32,378 bases of DNA from Actinobacteria bacterium UBA4719 (lineage in GTDB: Bacteria > Actinomycetota > Actinomycetes > Actinomycetales > Dermatophilaceae), in contig DHJN01000078.1 in NCBI GenBank assembly GCA_002404345.1, forward strand, positions 1,173 to 33,550, in the 5' to 3' direction. Positions 16,961 through 25,994 of the stretch are shown one piece after another (position 1 is the first letter of the stretch; the number at the start of each line of letters is the position of its first letter). The translations under genes and the position numbers were made by a program. The notes under the pieces were generated by a model that was not told where the DNA came from, did no database searches, and saw nothing but the letters and a program-made list of their open reading frames with translations.

Positions 16961-18354
16961 CCGCCGACCATCACCAGGGCGGCCACGGCCGCCAGCGACA
17001 CCCAGATGAGCTCGAACACGCGGATGTCCGAGCCCTCGGGGTTGTGCATCGCGGCGAACACCGCGCCGGCCGCCGAGATGCCCATGACGCTGCCGAGCAC
17101 GTCGGACAGCTGCAGCGACGACGACGTGCGGCCGTGGTCGCTGACCGGCGACAGGGCCAGCGAGAGGACAGAGATCGACGACATCGCCAAACCCATGCCC
17201 AGGCCGGACAGGGCAGTGGCAAGCCCCACCAGGTAGTAGTGCCAACCGAACTCGGCGATCGCGCCAAGCAGGAGGATCCCGACGGTCAGTGAGGCACCAC
17301 CTGCGACCACGAGCTCGGACCGGCGGTTGTGCATCAGGGCGTGACCCTGGACGAACGCGCCGAACGACCAGCCGAGTGCGCCCACCGTGAGCATGGCGCC
17401 AGCGGTCGTCAGGCTGAGGTGGCGCTCGTTGACGAGCATGAGTGGGATGAAGGTCAGGGCGCCGTTGAAGGAGGCCGTCAGCAGGAACCGGCTCATCATC
17501 ACCGCGGGCAGTCCTCGGGACATGAGCAGCGTGCCAGCCGGGACGAGCCGCGGGGCGGTCACAGCGACGCCGACGAGCCCCAGCGCGGCGAGGGTGACGG
17601 AGAGCCCATGCGGTGGCACGAGCTGGTCGGAGCCCCACTGCATTGCGCCGGCGGAGACGGCGACACCGAGACCGAGCAGCGCCAGCCGGCGGTGCCCGGA
17701 CCGGTCGGACGGCGCGCTCTGTTCGGCTGCTGAGCCTGCGGTGATGCGGTCGCGTTGCGTGCTTACCACGGTGAACGTGACTGCGATGGGAGCGAGCACG
17801 ATCAGGAAGACCCAGCGCCAGGACCACGTCGAGGTCAGCCAGCCGGCGATGGGCGGGCCGATCAGTGAGGGGAGCACCCAGGCGGCGGAGACCCAGCTGA
17901 AGACCCTGGGGCGCAACGCATCTGGGTAGGCTCGGCCGATCACGACGTAGAGCGCGACCACGATCAGCCCCGCGCCCAGGCCGGCGATCAGCCGTCCGGC
18001 CAACAGCAGGGCGAACGTCGGGGCCAGCCCGGCCAGCGCGGAACCGGCAGCCATCAGCACCTGGCCGGCGAACAAGGCGGGGAGCGGGCCGCGGCGGTCC
18101 GACCACACGCCGGCCAGGATGATGCCGAGCATCGCGGCGGTGAGCATGAACGAGAACGCGAGCCCGTAGGACCGGACCGCGTCCAGGTCCCTGGCCACCT
18201 GAGGCATCGCGGTCGAGATCGCCATCGCCTCGAAGGCGATGATCGTGACCAGCCCCAGCAGCGTGACCGTCAACAGCCGGTATGGCGACCCCATAGGCCC
18301 CGCAGGTCGCTCCTGCAGCTGGTCTGAGGGCATCGCGGTCGTCACTGCGTCCAC
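16942..18354 (-). CDS. MFS transporter, drug-efflux type
   Basis: About 470 residues with 12 to 14 hydrophobic segments. Segment 1 carries IIAFEAMAISTAMPQVARDL, the loop between segments 2 and 3 has GVWSDRRGPLPALFAGQVLM (the MFS motif A, G-x-x-x-D-R-x-G), and segment 5 has SLIGPPIAGWLTSTWSWRWV (the antiporter motif C region). This is typical of proton-driven multidrug exporters of the DHA group. Substrate is unknown. The start is uncertain: GTG 18354 may be leaderless, while 18384 and ATG 18333 are also in frame. No regulator is adjacent. It overlaps the uncharacterised plus-strand gene tail to tail by 19 bases. Confidence 0.88.
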   Translation of the reverse strand: MDAVTTAMPSDQLQERPAGPMGSPYRLLTVTLLGLVTIIAFEAMAISTAMPQVARDLDAVRSYGLAFSFMLTAAMLGIILAGVWSDRRGPLPALFAGQVLMAAGSALAGLAPTFALLLAGRLIAGLGAGLIVVALYVVIGRAYPDALRPRVFSWVSAAWVLPSLIGPPIAGWLTSTWSWRWVFLIVLAPIAVTFTVVSTQRDRITAGSAAEQSAPSDRSGHRRLALLGLGVAVSAGAMQWGSDQLVPPHGLSVTLAALGLVGVAVTAPRLVPAGTLLMSRGLPAVMMSRFLLTASFNGALTFIPLMLVNERHLSLTTAGAMLTVGALGWSFGAFVQGHALMHNRRSELVVAGGASLTVGILLLGAIAEFGWHYYLVGLATALSGLGMGLAMSSISVLSLALSPVSDHGRTSSSLQLSDVLGSVMGISAAGAVFAAMHNPEGSDIRVFELIWVSLAAVAALVMVGGQRTRT

Positions 18355-18408
18355 GTTAGTCAACCGTAGCCATGGAGCCACCACATCGACGAAGTCACCG
18401 ATCCAGGG

Positions 18409-18792
18409 TCAGTCGTCCAGGGAGTTGACCATGGAGTGCGCAGCCCGGTCGAGGTAGTCGCGCAGGATCAGGTCGTTGGCAGGGGCGAGGTCAAGGGAGT
18501 CGACCGCGGCCATGATGTGCTTGAGCCACCGGTCGCGCTGGGTGGTGGTGACCTTGAAGGGAGCGTGGCGCATCCGCAGCCGTGGGTGCCCTCGCTCCTG
18601 CGAGTAGGTCTCGGGACCGCCCCAGTACTGCTCGAGAAACATCCGGAACCGTTCCTCGGCCGGCCCGAGGTCCTCCTCCGGGTAGAGCGTTCGCAGCTCG
18701 GGGTCGCCGGCCACGCCCGCGTAGAACTCGTGCACGAGCTTGCGGAACGTCTGGTGGCCACCCACCTGGTCGTAGAAGCTCTCAACGGTCAC
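18409..18792 (-). CDS. glbO: Truncated haemoglobin, group II (trHbO)
   Basis: 127 residues, the size of a 2-on-2 globin. [20 protein letters not shown] is the helix A-B start, [20 protein letters not shown] follows, and [19 protein letters not shown] and [11 protein letters not shown] give the group II signature with the proximal histidine. The conserved Trp of helix G ([10 protein letters not shown]) is present. These proteins bind O2 and react with NO or peroxide and are nearly universal in actinomycetes. The gene lies between the MFS and MscS genes, same strand, with short gaps. Confidence 0.95.
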   Translation of the reverse strand: MTVESFYDQVGGHQTFRKLVHEFYAGVAGDPELRTLYPEEDLGPAEERFRMFLEQYWGGPETYSQERGHPRLRMRHAPFKVTTTQRDRWLKHIMAAVDSLDLAPANDLILRDYLDRAAHSMVNSLDD

Positions 18793-18816
18793 GACGACAG
18801 TCTTTCAGGCCCAACC

Positions 18817-19842
18817 TCAAGCGGAGGGAGCACCCGGCCCACCGCCATACGGAGGCACGACGTGCGGGGAACGGATCCCGGCCCGGTCGAGAGCGGCCTT
18901 GACCCGCTCGCGGATCTCCCGGGAGACGGGGAAGTTCTCGTTCGGCGCGCACTTGGCGATGATCCGGACCGTGACCACACCGCCAGCCATCGACTCGACT
19001 CCGGCGACCACCGGTTCCTCGAGCAGGCGCGTCTTCCACGCCTCCGCCCCATCCAGCTCATGCACGACCTCGCGGATCAGCGGCAGAACGATGTCGAGGT
19101 CCTCGTTGTAGCCGACCTGGATGTCCACCAGCGCGGTCGACCACCCCTGGGACCGGTTGCCGATCCGGACGATCTCGCCATTGCGGATATACCACACGAC
19201 GCCGCTGCCGTCCCGCACCTTGGTGACCCGCAGCGTGACGTCCTCGACGGTGCCGATTGCCTCGCCGGTGTCGATGACGTCGCCCACGCCGTACTGGTCC
19301 TCGAGGATCATGAAGATGCCGGACAGGAAGTCCTTGACCAGACTCTGGGCACCGAAGCCGAGTGCGACACCGCCGACACCCGCCGACGCCAGGAGTGGTC
19401 CCAGCGGCAGGCTCAGGGGGGGCGTGGCCATGACGGTCAGCAGCACCATTGTGGCGATGACGAACGTTGACGTGCTCTTGAGGATGGCGCCCATGGTTGC
19501 CGCGCGCTGCGTCTTTCGCGCCTCGTCCAGGCCGGTTGCCTGGGCCAGGACGCGAGACGCGCGGCGCGGAGTCTGGCTCTCGCGCCCGGCCGCCCGGGTC
19601 AACGCGCCGGCGACGACCCGGTCGATCGCACGGTGGAGCACCCAGCGAACTACCACGGCCGCCACCAGCGTGCCGAGGATCGTCAGCCCGAAGGTCGTCC
19701 AGGGGTTGTCGATCAGTCGCTGACCCACGTCCCCGGGGTTCAGGGCCTTCAGGTCAGCCAGCGTGGGCAGGGGAGGGACGGAGAACCCTGACAGCACCAG
19801 GTTCGAGTCAGCGGCGAGATGAACGAACGTCATACCGACCAT
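18817..19842 (-). CDS. Small-conductance mechanosensitive channel (MscS family)
   Basis: 341 residues. Three membrane segments lie near residues 40-65 (TTFGLTILGTLVAAVVVRWV), 120-140 (STSTFVIATMVLLTVMATPP) and the pore helix (LLASAGVGGVALGFGAQSLV, then KDFLSGIFMILEDQYGVGDV). The cytoplasmic beta domain follows (IGTVEDVTLRVTKVRDGSGV, WYIRNGEIVRIGNRSQGWS). It opens on membrane tension to release solutes after osmotic down-shock. ATG 19842 is preferred over ATG 19833 because of a GGCGAAG upstream. The open frame continues well upstream across malQ but without family similarity, so I exclude that part. The C-terminus ends in a Gly/Pro-rich tail. Confidence 0.93.
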   Translation of the reverse strand: MVGMTFVHLAADSNLVLSGFSVPPLPTLADLKALNPGDVGQRLIDNPWTTFGLTILGTLVAAVVVRWVLHRAIDRVVAGALTRAAGRESQTPRRASRVLAQATGLDEARKTQRAATMGAILKSTSTFVIATMVLLTVMATPPLSLPLGPLLASAGVGGVALGFGAQSLVKDFLSGIFMILEDQYGVGDVIDTGEAIGTVEDVTLRVTKVRDGSGVVWYIRNGEIVRIGNRSQGWSTALVDIQVGYNEDLDIVLPLIREVVHELDGAEAWKTRLLEEPVVAGVESMAGGVVTVRIIAKCAPNENFPVSREIRERVKAALDRAGIRSPHVVPPYGGGPGAPSA

Positions 19843-19941
19843 CTTCGCCAATGGTTGGACACCTGCATTCACCGCCATCGTGAAACACTCGCTTGCGTAC
19901 TCCCAAGCGCTGCCCGAACGCTGCCTTCCGAAGGGGACGAC

Positions 19942-22069
19942 GTGCCGACTCCCGAACCCTCGCCCGGACTCACCGAGCTTGCCCGCGCATACGGCGTGGC
20001 GACGGAGTACTGGGACTGGCAGGGCAACCGCGTCATCGTCGGTGCGCTGACGATCTCGGCAGTCCTGCGGGCCCTCGGTGTCGACACCTCCGACGACGCC
20101 GCCGTCACGAGATCCCTTGCGGCTGTGACAGATCGAGCCTGGCGTCGAACCCTGCCCGCGATCGTCGTATGCCGCCAGAGCTCGACCAGGTGGGTGCCCC
20201 TGCACCTGCCCGACGGTGCCATGGCCCAGGTGTGGTTGGTCCTCGAGGATGGAACACGCCGCGAGGTTCGCCAGGTCGACCACTACGTCGATCCCCGGAT
20301 CATCGACGGCGAACCGATGGGGGAGGCGACCTTCGAGATGCCGGACGATCTGCCGCTGGGCTGGCACACCCTCAACGCACGGATCGGCCACGACAGCGTC
20401 TCGGCCCCGCTGGTGGTCTCACCTTCCGCCCTGGTGCTGCCACCAGCGCTGCGGGAGCGAAGCACAAGAGCATGGGGGCTCATGAGCCAGATCTACTCCG
20501 TCCGGTCCCGGCAGTCGTGGGGTCTTGGGGACCTTGCCGACCTCGCTGACATGACAGCCTGGGCGGCGGCTGACCTGCGCGCGGACTTCGTCCTCGTGAA
20601 CCCTCTGCATGCGGGCGAGCCAGTGGCCCCGATGGAGCCTTCGCCCTACCTGCCCACCTCCCGGCGATTCATCAACCCGATCTACATCCGGGTCGAGGAC
20701 ATCCCGGAGGTGGGTTACCTGTCCTGCGCGGAGCGGCAGCTGCTGGAGTGGCACGCGGATGATGCGAGGGCGCTGAACGAGGCGGACACTATCGACCGTG
20801 ACGCGGTCTGGGCTGCCAAGGTGGCGGCATTGCGCACCGTGTTCCATCAGCCACGGTCATCGCGCCGCGAGCGGGCCTTCGCTGTGTTCTGCGAGCGCGA
20901 AGGCCAGGGTCTGCTCGACTTCTCCACGTGGTGTGCGCTGGTCGAGAAGCATGGACTTTCGTGGAGTCGGTGGCCCGCGGCGCTGCAGGACCCACGCAGC
21001 CCTGCCGTCGATTCCTCGCGCGAGCAGCTGGGCGATGAGGTGGAGTTCTACCGTTGGCTGCAGTGGATCGTCGATGAGCAGCTCGCCACAGTTCAGCGCC
21101 AGGCCAAGGAAGCCGGGATGTCGCTCGGGGTCGTTCATGACCTCGCGGTGGGCGTCCATCCCGAGGGCGCCGATGCATGGGGGCTTGCCGATGCGCTCGC
21201 TCGCGGAGTCACTGTGGGTGCCCCGCCGGACCAGTACAACCAGCTCGGGCCAGGACTGGAGCCAGCCACCCTGGCGGCCGGACCGGCTCGAGGAGCTCGG
21301 CTACGCGCCATACCGGGACATGCTGCGCACCGTCCTGCGCCATGCCGGTGGCATCCGGATCGACCACGTCATCGGCCTCTTCCGGCTCTGGTGGGTCCCG
21401 GCGGGCCAGCCCGCCAGTGAGGGCACCTACGTCCGCTACGACCACGAGGCACTGATCGGCATCCTTGTGCTCGAGGCGCATCGGGCCGGCGCGCTGGTGG
21501 TAGGAGAGGACCTCGGTGTCGTTGAGCCATGGGTCCGTGACTATCTGCGCGACCGGGGCATCCTCGGCACGTCGATCCTGTGGTTCGAGCAGGACGCCCA
21601 GGGCAAGCCCCTGGCCGCCGAGGCCTATCGCGAGCTGTGTCTGGCCACCGTCACCACCCATGACCTGCCGCCGACCGCAGGCTACCTGGCCGGCGGGCAC
21701 ATCGACCTGCGTCATGACCTTGGCCTGCTGACCCGCCCCGTCGAGCAGGAGCGCACGATCGAAGCGGCGGCTCGCGGCGAGGTCGTCGACATGCTGGTCG
21801 AGCGAGGCCTGTTGCGACCCGCTGGCCCGGACAGCGAGGTCGTCGCGGCTCTGCACCGGTTCCTGTCGTGGACGCCGGCCAAGCTGGTCGGAGTCGCCGT
21901 TGCGGACCTGACCGGTGATCACCGGACGATGAACCAGCCGGGTACCGACGAGGAGTACCCGAACTGGCGGCTGCCTTTGGCCGGAGCTGATGGCAAGCCG
22001 GTGCTGCTGGACGACCTGATGACCTCGCGCTGGGCCCGTCGCCTCGCCCGCTGCGTTGCCCAGCGCTGA
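19942..22069 (+). pseudogene. malQ: 4-alpha-glucanotransferase (amylomaltase) with a one-base frameshift
   Basis: Transfers alpha-1,4-glucan segments between maltodextrins. From GTG 19942 (AAGGGGACGA upstream) the frame runs through AWGLMSQIYSVRSRQSWGLG, the PLHAGEP and PSPYLPTSRRFINPIYIR regions to PPDQYNQLG at about 21249. The family continues QDWSQPPWRPDRLEELGY, which is found in the next frame from 21251: one extra base lies in GGGCC at 21247-21251. The second frame carries IRIDHVIGLFRLWWVPAG (nucleophile Asp), GEDLGVVEPWV (acid/base Glu) and THDLPPTAGYL (third carboxylate). Joined, the protein would be about 708 residues, the usual actinobacterial length. As read, translation stops at 21420 with none of the catalytic residues. 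A sequencing or assembly error is a real possibility, since everything else is intact. Confidence 0.9.
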
Positions 22070-22122
22070 GGACCCAGTCGCGTCCTGTATGCCGTTCGGC
22101 TCAGTCGCATATCCCGTCCGGC

Positions 22123-24687
22123 TCAGTCGCGCTGCTGGGCCGCGAGAGCCCGCGTCACGCCGTCGCGGTTCTCCGACACCACGCGCCGTAGGGCCGGCGC
22201 GGCCTCAGGGTTGGCGTCGAGCCAGGACTGGGAGGCGTCAGCCAGCTCACGGTTGGCCAGCGTCGCCGGATAGAAGCCCTCGACGACGGACTCGGCGATC
22301 GCGTGGGTGCGTGCGGCCCACAGCGTCGTGAGCATGCTGTGGTACTTCTCGACATATGGCGTGAGCAGCTCCGTGTCGTGCACCCTGACGAAGCCTTGGG
22401 CGACGGCGTCGACCGTCTGGTTGGGCAGGCCCTCCGTCTCGATGACCTTGTGCCAGGCCGCCGCCTTGGCCTCGGCCGTGGGGATGGTCGCGAGGGCCCG
22501 GGCGGCGCGCTCGCGGCCGGTCGCGGTGTTGTCCTGCCGGCGCTCGGCCTCGATCTCGCTCTCTGGGGCGGCGCCGGCGGTGGCCAGGCTGGTGAGCAGG
22601 GTCCAGCGCATCTCGGTGTCGATCGCCAGACCGTCAAGCACGGCGCTGCCCTCCAGCAGCGCGCGCACCCAGGCCACATCCTCGTCGCGGTGGGAGTAGC
22701 CGGCGAACGCGCTGACCAGCTGCAGCTGCGCGTCGCTGCCGGGCTCGGCCGAGGTGGCCAGCTCACGCAGGCCTGCCGTCAGCAAGGCCAGGGTGCTCTC
22801 GCGGTGCGCAGGGGCGACATACAGCCTGGCGGCGGCCTGCAGCTGACCCAGCAGCACGCGCAGGAGCGTCGAGTCCCTCTCTCCCGGCAATGTGCTCAGC
22901 ACCAGGTCGCAGAAGTCGCGTGCCGACATCTCCGCGTCGCGAGTCATGTCCCACGCCGCGCCCAGGACCAGAGCGCGCGGCAGGCTGCTGGTGAACCCCC
23001 GCGGGTTGGCGAGAATCGTTGCCATCGAACGCTCGTCGAGGCGGATCTTGGCGTAGGCCAGGTCGTCGTCGTTGACCAGCAGGAGGTCCGGTCGTTGTTG
23101 ACCGACCAGCTGTGGCACCTCGGTGCGCTCGCCGTCGATGTCGAGCTCGATCCGGTTGACCCGCACGAGCTGGTCACCCTCCACGTCGTAGCTGCCGATC
23201 GCCAGGGTATGCGGACGGAGCGTCGGGAACGCCTCGACGGCCGTCTGGATCATGACAGCAGCTGTGATGGCGCCATTACCCAGATGGTCGTCCGACGTGA
23301 CCTCGAGGTGCAGGGTGTTGACGCCCGCGGTCTCCAGCCACAGCTTTGACCATGCGCGCAGGTCGCGACCGGAGGCGCGCACGAGGTGACCGAGCAGATC
23401 GGAGAACGTGGTGTTCGCCCAGGCGTGCGTGGAGAAGTACTCGCGAATCCCGGCTGTGAACGGCTCGCGGCCGACATGGGCGACGAGCTGCTTGAGCACC
23501 GAGGCGCCCTTGGCGTAGGTGATGCCGTCGAAGTTGACCTGGACGTCCTCGAGGTCGCGGATATCGGCGACGATCGGGTGGGTTGAGGACAGCTGGTCCT
23601 GTCGGTAGGCCCAGGACTTCTCGGCGGTGCCGAACGTGGTCCAGGCGCTCTGCCACTGGGTGGCCTCGGCCTGGCACGTCGTCGAGGCCCACTCCGCGAA
23701 CGACTCGTTGAGCCACAGGTCGTCCCACCACTGCATCGTGACGAGGTTGCCGAACCACATGTGCGCCAGCTCGTGCAGGATCGTCAGCCCGCGGCGCTCG
23801 ATGATCGCCTCGGTGACCTTGGCCCGGAAGACGTACATCTCGTTGAACGTCACCGCACCGGCGTTCTCCATCGCGCCCATGTTGTATTCGGGCGTGAAGA
23901 TCTGGTCGTACTTGGTGAAGGGGTACGCGCAGTCGAACTCGTTCTCGTAGAACGTGAAACCGCGCTTGGTGCAGTCGAAGACGTTGTCCGCATCCAGGTG
24001 CGGCGTCAGCGACTTGCGGCACAGGATGCCCAGTGGCACGGCCCCCCCGCGGGTCTGGACCTCATCGCGGACCACGTCGTACGGTCCGGCGATCAGTGCC
24101 GTGATGTAGCAGGACACCCTCGGGGTGGGTGCAAAGGTCCAGGTCGCGCCGGGCACGTCTGCGATCTCGCCGGCCGCGATGGGCTCGGGCGTCGGTTCGT
24201 TGGACACGACCTGCCAGTGCGCGGGGGCGGTGACCGTGAAGGCGTAGGTGGCCTTCAGATCGGGCTGCTCGAACACGGCGAACATGCGCCGGCAGTCGGC
24301 GACCTCGAACTGCGTGTACAGGTAGACCTCGTCGTCCACCGGGTCGACGAAGCGGTGCAGGCCCTCTCCGGTGTTCATGTAGACGCCGGTCGCATCGATC
24401 GTCAGCTTGTTGGCGCCGGACCTCAACGCCGGGAGCTGGACTCGAACTCCATCGAAATGCGTTGCCGGGTCCAGCGACTCACCGTTGAGGGTGATCTGCT
24501 CGACAGACGCTGCGATCAGGTCGATGAACGTGCCGGCGCCCTCTTGGGAGGCCATGAAGTCGACGGTTGACCGGGTCCGGAAGGTGGTGGGTCCGGTCGC
24601 GAGGTCGAGGGCGACGTCATAGGACTCCACGGACAACAGGTCCGCGCGCTCGTGGGCTTCGTCGCGAGTCAGGTTCTTGCCGGGCAT
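22123..24687 (-). CDS. pepN: Aminopeptidase N (M1 family zinc metallopeptidase)
   Basis: 854 residues, typical of actinobacterial PepN. The exopeptidase motif is GAMEN (271-275). The zinc site is HELAH (305-309) with the third ligand Glu328 in LWLNESFAEW, the correct H-E-x-x-H-18-E spacing. The C-terminal half is the helical ERAP1-like domain. It removes N-terminal residues from peptides in the cytoplasm. ATG 24687 has AGGAGA seven bases upstream. It is divergent from the DsbA-family gene; a 15-bp inverted repeat (24708-24722) lies in the shared upstream region. Confidence 0.97.
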   Translation of the reverse strand: MPGKNLTRDEAHERADLLSVESYDVALDLATGPTTFRTRSTVDFMASQEGAGTFIDLIAASVEQITLNGESLDPATHFDGVRVQLPALRSGANKLTIDATGVYMNTGEGLHRFVDPVDDEVYLYTQFEVADCRRMFAVFEQPDLKATYAFTVTAPAHWQVVSNEPTPEPIAAGEIADVPGATWTFAPTPRVSCYITALIAGPYDVVRDEVQTRGGAVPLGILCRKSLTPHLDADNVFDCTKRGFTFYENEFDCAYPFTKYDQIFTPEYNMGAMENAGAVTFNEMYVFRAKVTEAIIERRGLTILHELAHMWFGNLVTMQWWDDLWLNESFAEWASTTCQAEATQWQSAWTTFGTAEKSWAYRQDQLSSTHPIVADIRDLEDVQVNFDGITYAKGASVLKQLVAHVGREPFTAGIREYFSTHAWANTTFSDLLGHLVRASGRDLRAWSKLWLETAGVNTLHLEVTSDDHLGNGAITAAVMIQTAVEAFPTLRPHTLAIGSYDVEGDQLVRVNRIELDIDGERTEVPQLVGQQRPDLLLVNDDDLAYAKIRLDERSMATILANPRGFTSSLPRALVLGAAWDMTRDAEMSARDFCDLVLSTLPGERDSTLLRVLLGQLQAAARLYVAPAHRESTLALLTAGLRELATSAEPGSDAQLQLVSAFAGYSHRDEDVAWVRALLEGSAVLDGLAIDTEMRWTLLTSLATAGAAPESEIEAERRQDNTATGRERAARALATIPTAEAKAAAWHKVIETEGLPNQTVDAVAQGFVRVHDTELLTPYVEKYHSMLTTLWAARTHAIAESVVEGFYPATLANRELADASQSWLDANPEAAPALRRVVSENRDGVTRALAAQQRD

Positions 24688-24707
24688 GGGTCATCTCCTG
24701 TGGTCAC

Positions 24708-24722
24708 GTCATGGGTCATGAC
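24708..24722. promoter_or_regulatory. Small inverted repeat between pepN and the DsbA-family gene
   Basis: GTCATG-GGT-CATGAC, six-base arms, 21 bases upstream of the pepN start. Its position would suit a repressor site for pepN, but six-base arms can arise by chance. Confidence 0.35.
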
Positions 24723-24762
24723 ATCCTCACATGATCAGTCACCGGCTGGCAGGATGGCACTC

Positions 24763-25371
24763 GTGACTACCAGGGTTCCCGTTGAGATGTGGTTCGACCC
24801 GATCTGCCCGTGGGCGTGGCTGACCTCCCGTTGGCTGACGGAGGTCGAAGAGGTCCGCGACGTCGAGGTCACCTGGTCGGTGATGAGCCTTGCGGTCCTC
24901 AACGAGGACCGGGAGCTGCCCCCGGAGTACCGCTCGATGATGGACCGCTCCTGGGGCCCGGTTCGGGTCATCATCGCCGCGGCCCGCGATCACGGACCCA
25001 CGGTGATCAAGCCCCTGTTTGACGCGATGGGCACCCGCATCCACCTCGGGGGCGAGAAGGAGTACCTCAAGGTCATCGCTCCGTCGCTGAACGAGGTTGG
25101 CCTACCAGCGGACCTCCTGCGGTTCGCCGACTCGGACGAGGTCGACGACGACCTGCGAGCCAGTCACGAGCGCGCCATCGCCCTGGTCGGCCACGAGGTG
25201 GGCACGCCGGTGATCCGCATGGCCGGGGTCGCGTTCTTCGGCCCCGTGGTGACGCCGGCACCCAAGGGTGAAGCGGCCGGCCGGCTTTGGGACGGTTGGG
25301 TCCTGATAGCCGGTACGCCGGGGTTCTTCGAGCTCAAACGGACCCGCACCCAGAGCCCAGCCTTCGACTGA
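24763..25371 (+). CDS. DsbA family oxidoreductase, mycothiol-dependent nitroreductase (Rv2466c) type
   Basis: About 202 residues of thioredoxin/DsbA fold. The active site reads FDPICPWAWLTSRW: the first cysteine of CPWC is present and the second is Ala, so chemistry would go through a mixed disulfide with mycothiol rather than an internal disulfide. The rest (EVTWSVMSLAVLNEDRELPP, VGHEVGTPVIRMAGVAFFGP, then VVTPAPKGEAAGRLWDG) matches the Rv2466c family, with the cis-Pro loop at GTPVIRM. Such enzymes reduce nitro compounds and protect against oxidative stress. GTG 24763 is chosen for its spacing from GCAGGA; ATG 24754 is also in frame. It is followed at 50 bases by rpiB, a neighbour pair common in actinomycetes. 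Confidence 0.9.
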   Translation: MTTRVPVEMWFDPICPWAWLTSRWLTEVEEVRDVEVTWSVMSLAVLNEDRELPPEYRSMMDRSWGPVRVIIAAARDHGPTVIKPLFDAMGTRIHLGGEKEYLKVIAPSLNEVGLPADLLRFADSDEVDDDLRASHERAIALVGHEVGTPVIRMAGVAFFGPVVTPAPKGEAAGRLWDGWVLIAGTPGFFELKRTRTQSPAFD

Positions 25372-25421
25372 TCGCCCCCTCCGAACCCTCAGCGTCCCTC
25401 CAAACTGAAGGAACCCCACCC

Positions 25422-25901
25422 ATGCGCGTTCACATCGGCGGTGACCACGCGGCGTACGACCTGAAGTGCGCCCTGGTGACCTTCCTGCAGGGCAAGGGCT
25501 ATGACGTGGTCGACCACGGGCCGGCGTACTTCGACGCCGAGGATGACTACCCGGTGGCGGTGCTGCGTGCGGCCGAGGCCGTGTCCGGCGACCTTGGCGC
25601 GTTCGGCATCGTGCTGGGCGGATCCGGCAACGGTGAGCAGATGGCTGCGAACAAGGTCAGGGGCATCCGGGCTGCGCTGGCCTACAACGTTGAGCTCGCG
25701 GTCCTGGCGCGAACGCACAACAACGCCCAGGTCCTGTCCATCGGTGCACGGATGAACACCCAGGCCGAGGCCGAGGCCATGGCTGAGACGTTTCTCACGA
25801 CAGAGTTCAGTGGCGACCTGCGGCATGCGCGACGTCTGGCCATGGTCGAGCGCTATGAGCAGCACGGTCAGCTGCCGCCGATCCCGGCCGCCGAGGGCTG
25901 A
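25422..25901 (+). CDS. rpiB: Ribose-5-phosphate isomerase B
   Basis: 159 residues, interconverting ribulose 5-phosphate and ribose 5-phosphate in the pentose phosphate pathway. Visible motifs are GGDHAAYDLK, the phosphate-binding GIVLGGSGNGEQMAANKV and the RTHNNAQVLSIGARM strand. The usual catalytic cysteine is replaced by the Glu-type loop GSGNGE (Glu72), as in mycobacterial RpiB. ATG 25422 has GAAGGA nine bases upstream. It probably forms an operon with the DsbA-family gene. Confidence 0.96.
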   Translation: MRVHIGGDHAAYDLKCALVTFLQGKGYDVVDHGPAYFDAEDDYPVAVLRAAEAVSGDLGAFGIVLGGSGNGEQMAANKVRGIRAALAYNVELAVLARTHNNAQVLSIGARMNTQAEAEAMAETFLTTEFSGDLRHARRLAMVERYEQHGQLPPIPAAEG

Positions 25902-25936
25902 AATCAGAGCTTGCCTGCATGACGTGAGTCTCGGAT

Positions 25937-25981
25937 CTTCTTGCATGGTAAGAAGTTTGGAGCTTCCTGCCTGGCAAGAAG
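25937..25981. promoter_or_regulatory. Tandem palindromic operator upstream of the SpoIIE-type phosphatase
   Basis: Two 19-bp elements, CTTCTTGCATGGTAAGAAG (25937-25955) and CTTCCTGCCTGGCAAGAAG (25963-25981), start 26 bp apart. Each is an inverted repeat, and 16 of 19 bases agree. A TACAGT -10-like hexamer (25982-25987) follows directly, seven bases before GTG 25995. A bound protein would cover the -35 region. A weaker relative (CTTGCCTGCATG) lies at 25910. Confidence 0.7.
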
Positions 25982-25994
25982 TACAGTGCGAACC

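Noticed and set aside
19843..20391. Upstream extension of the MscS gene
   Set aside because: It overlaps malQ on the other strand and lacks MscS similarity; the normal start lies at 19842 or 19833.
22303..23349. Long plus-strand frame over pepN
   Set aside because: Shadow of pepN, which has complete zinc and GAMEN motifs.
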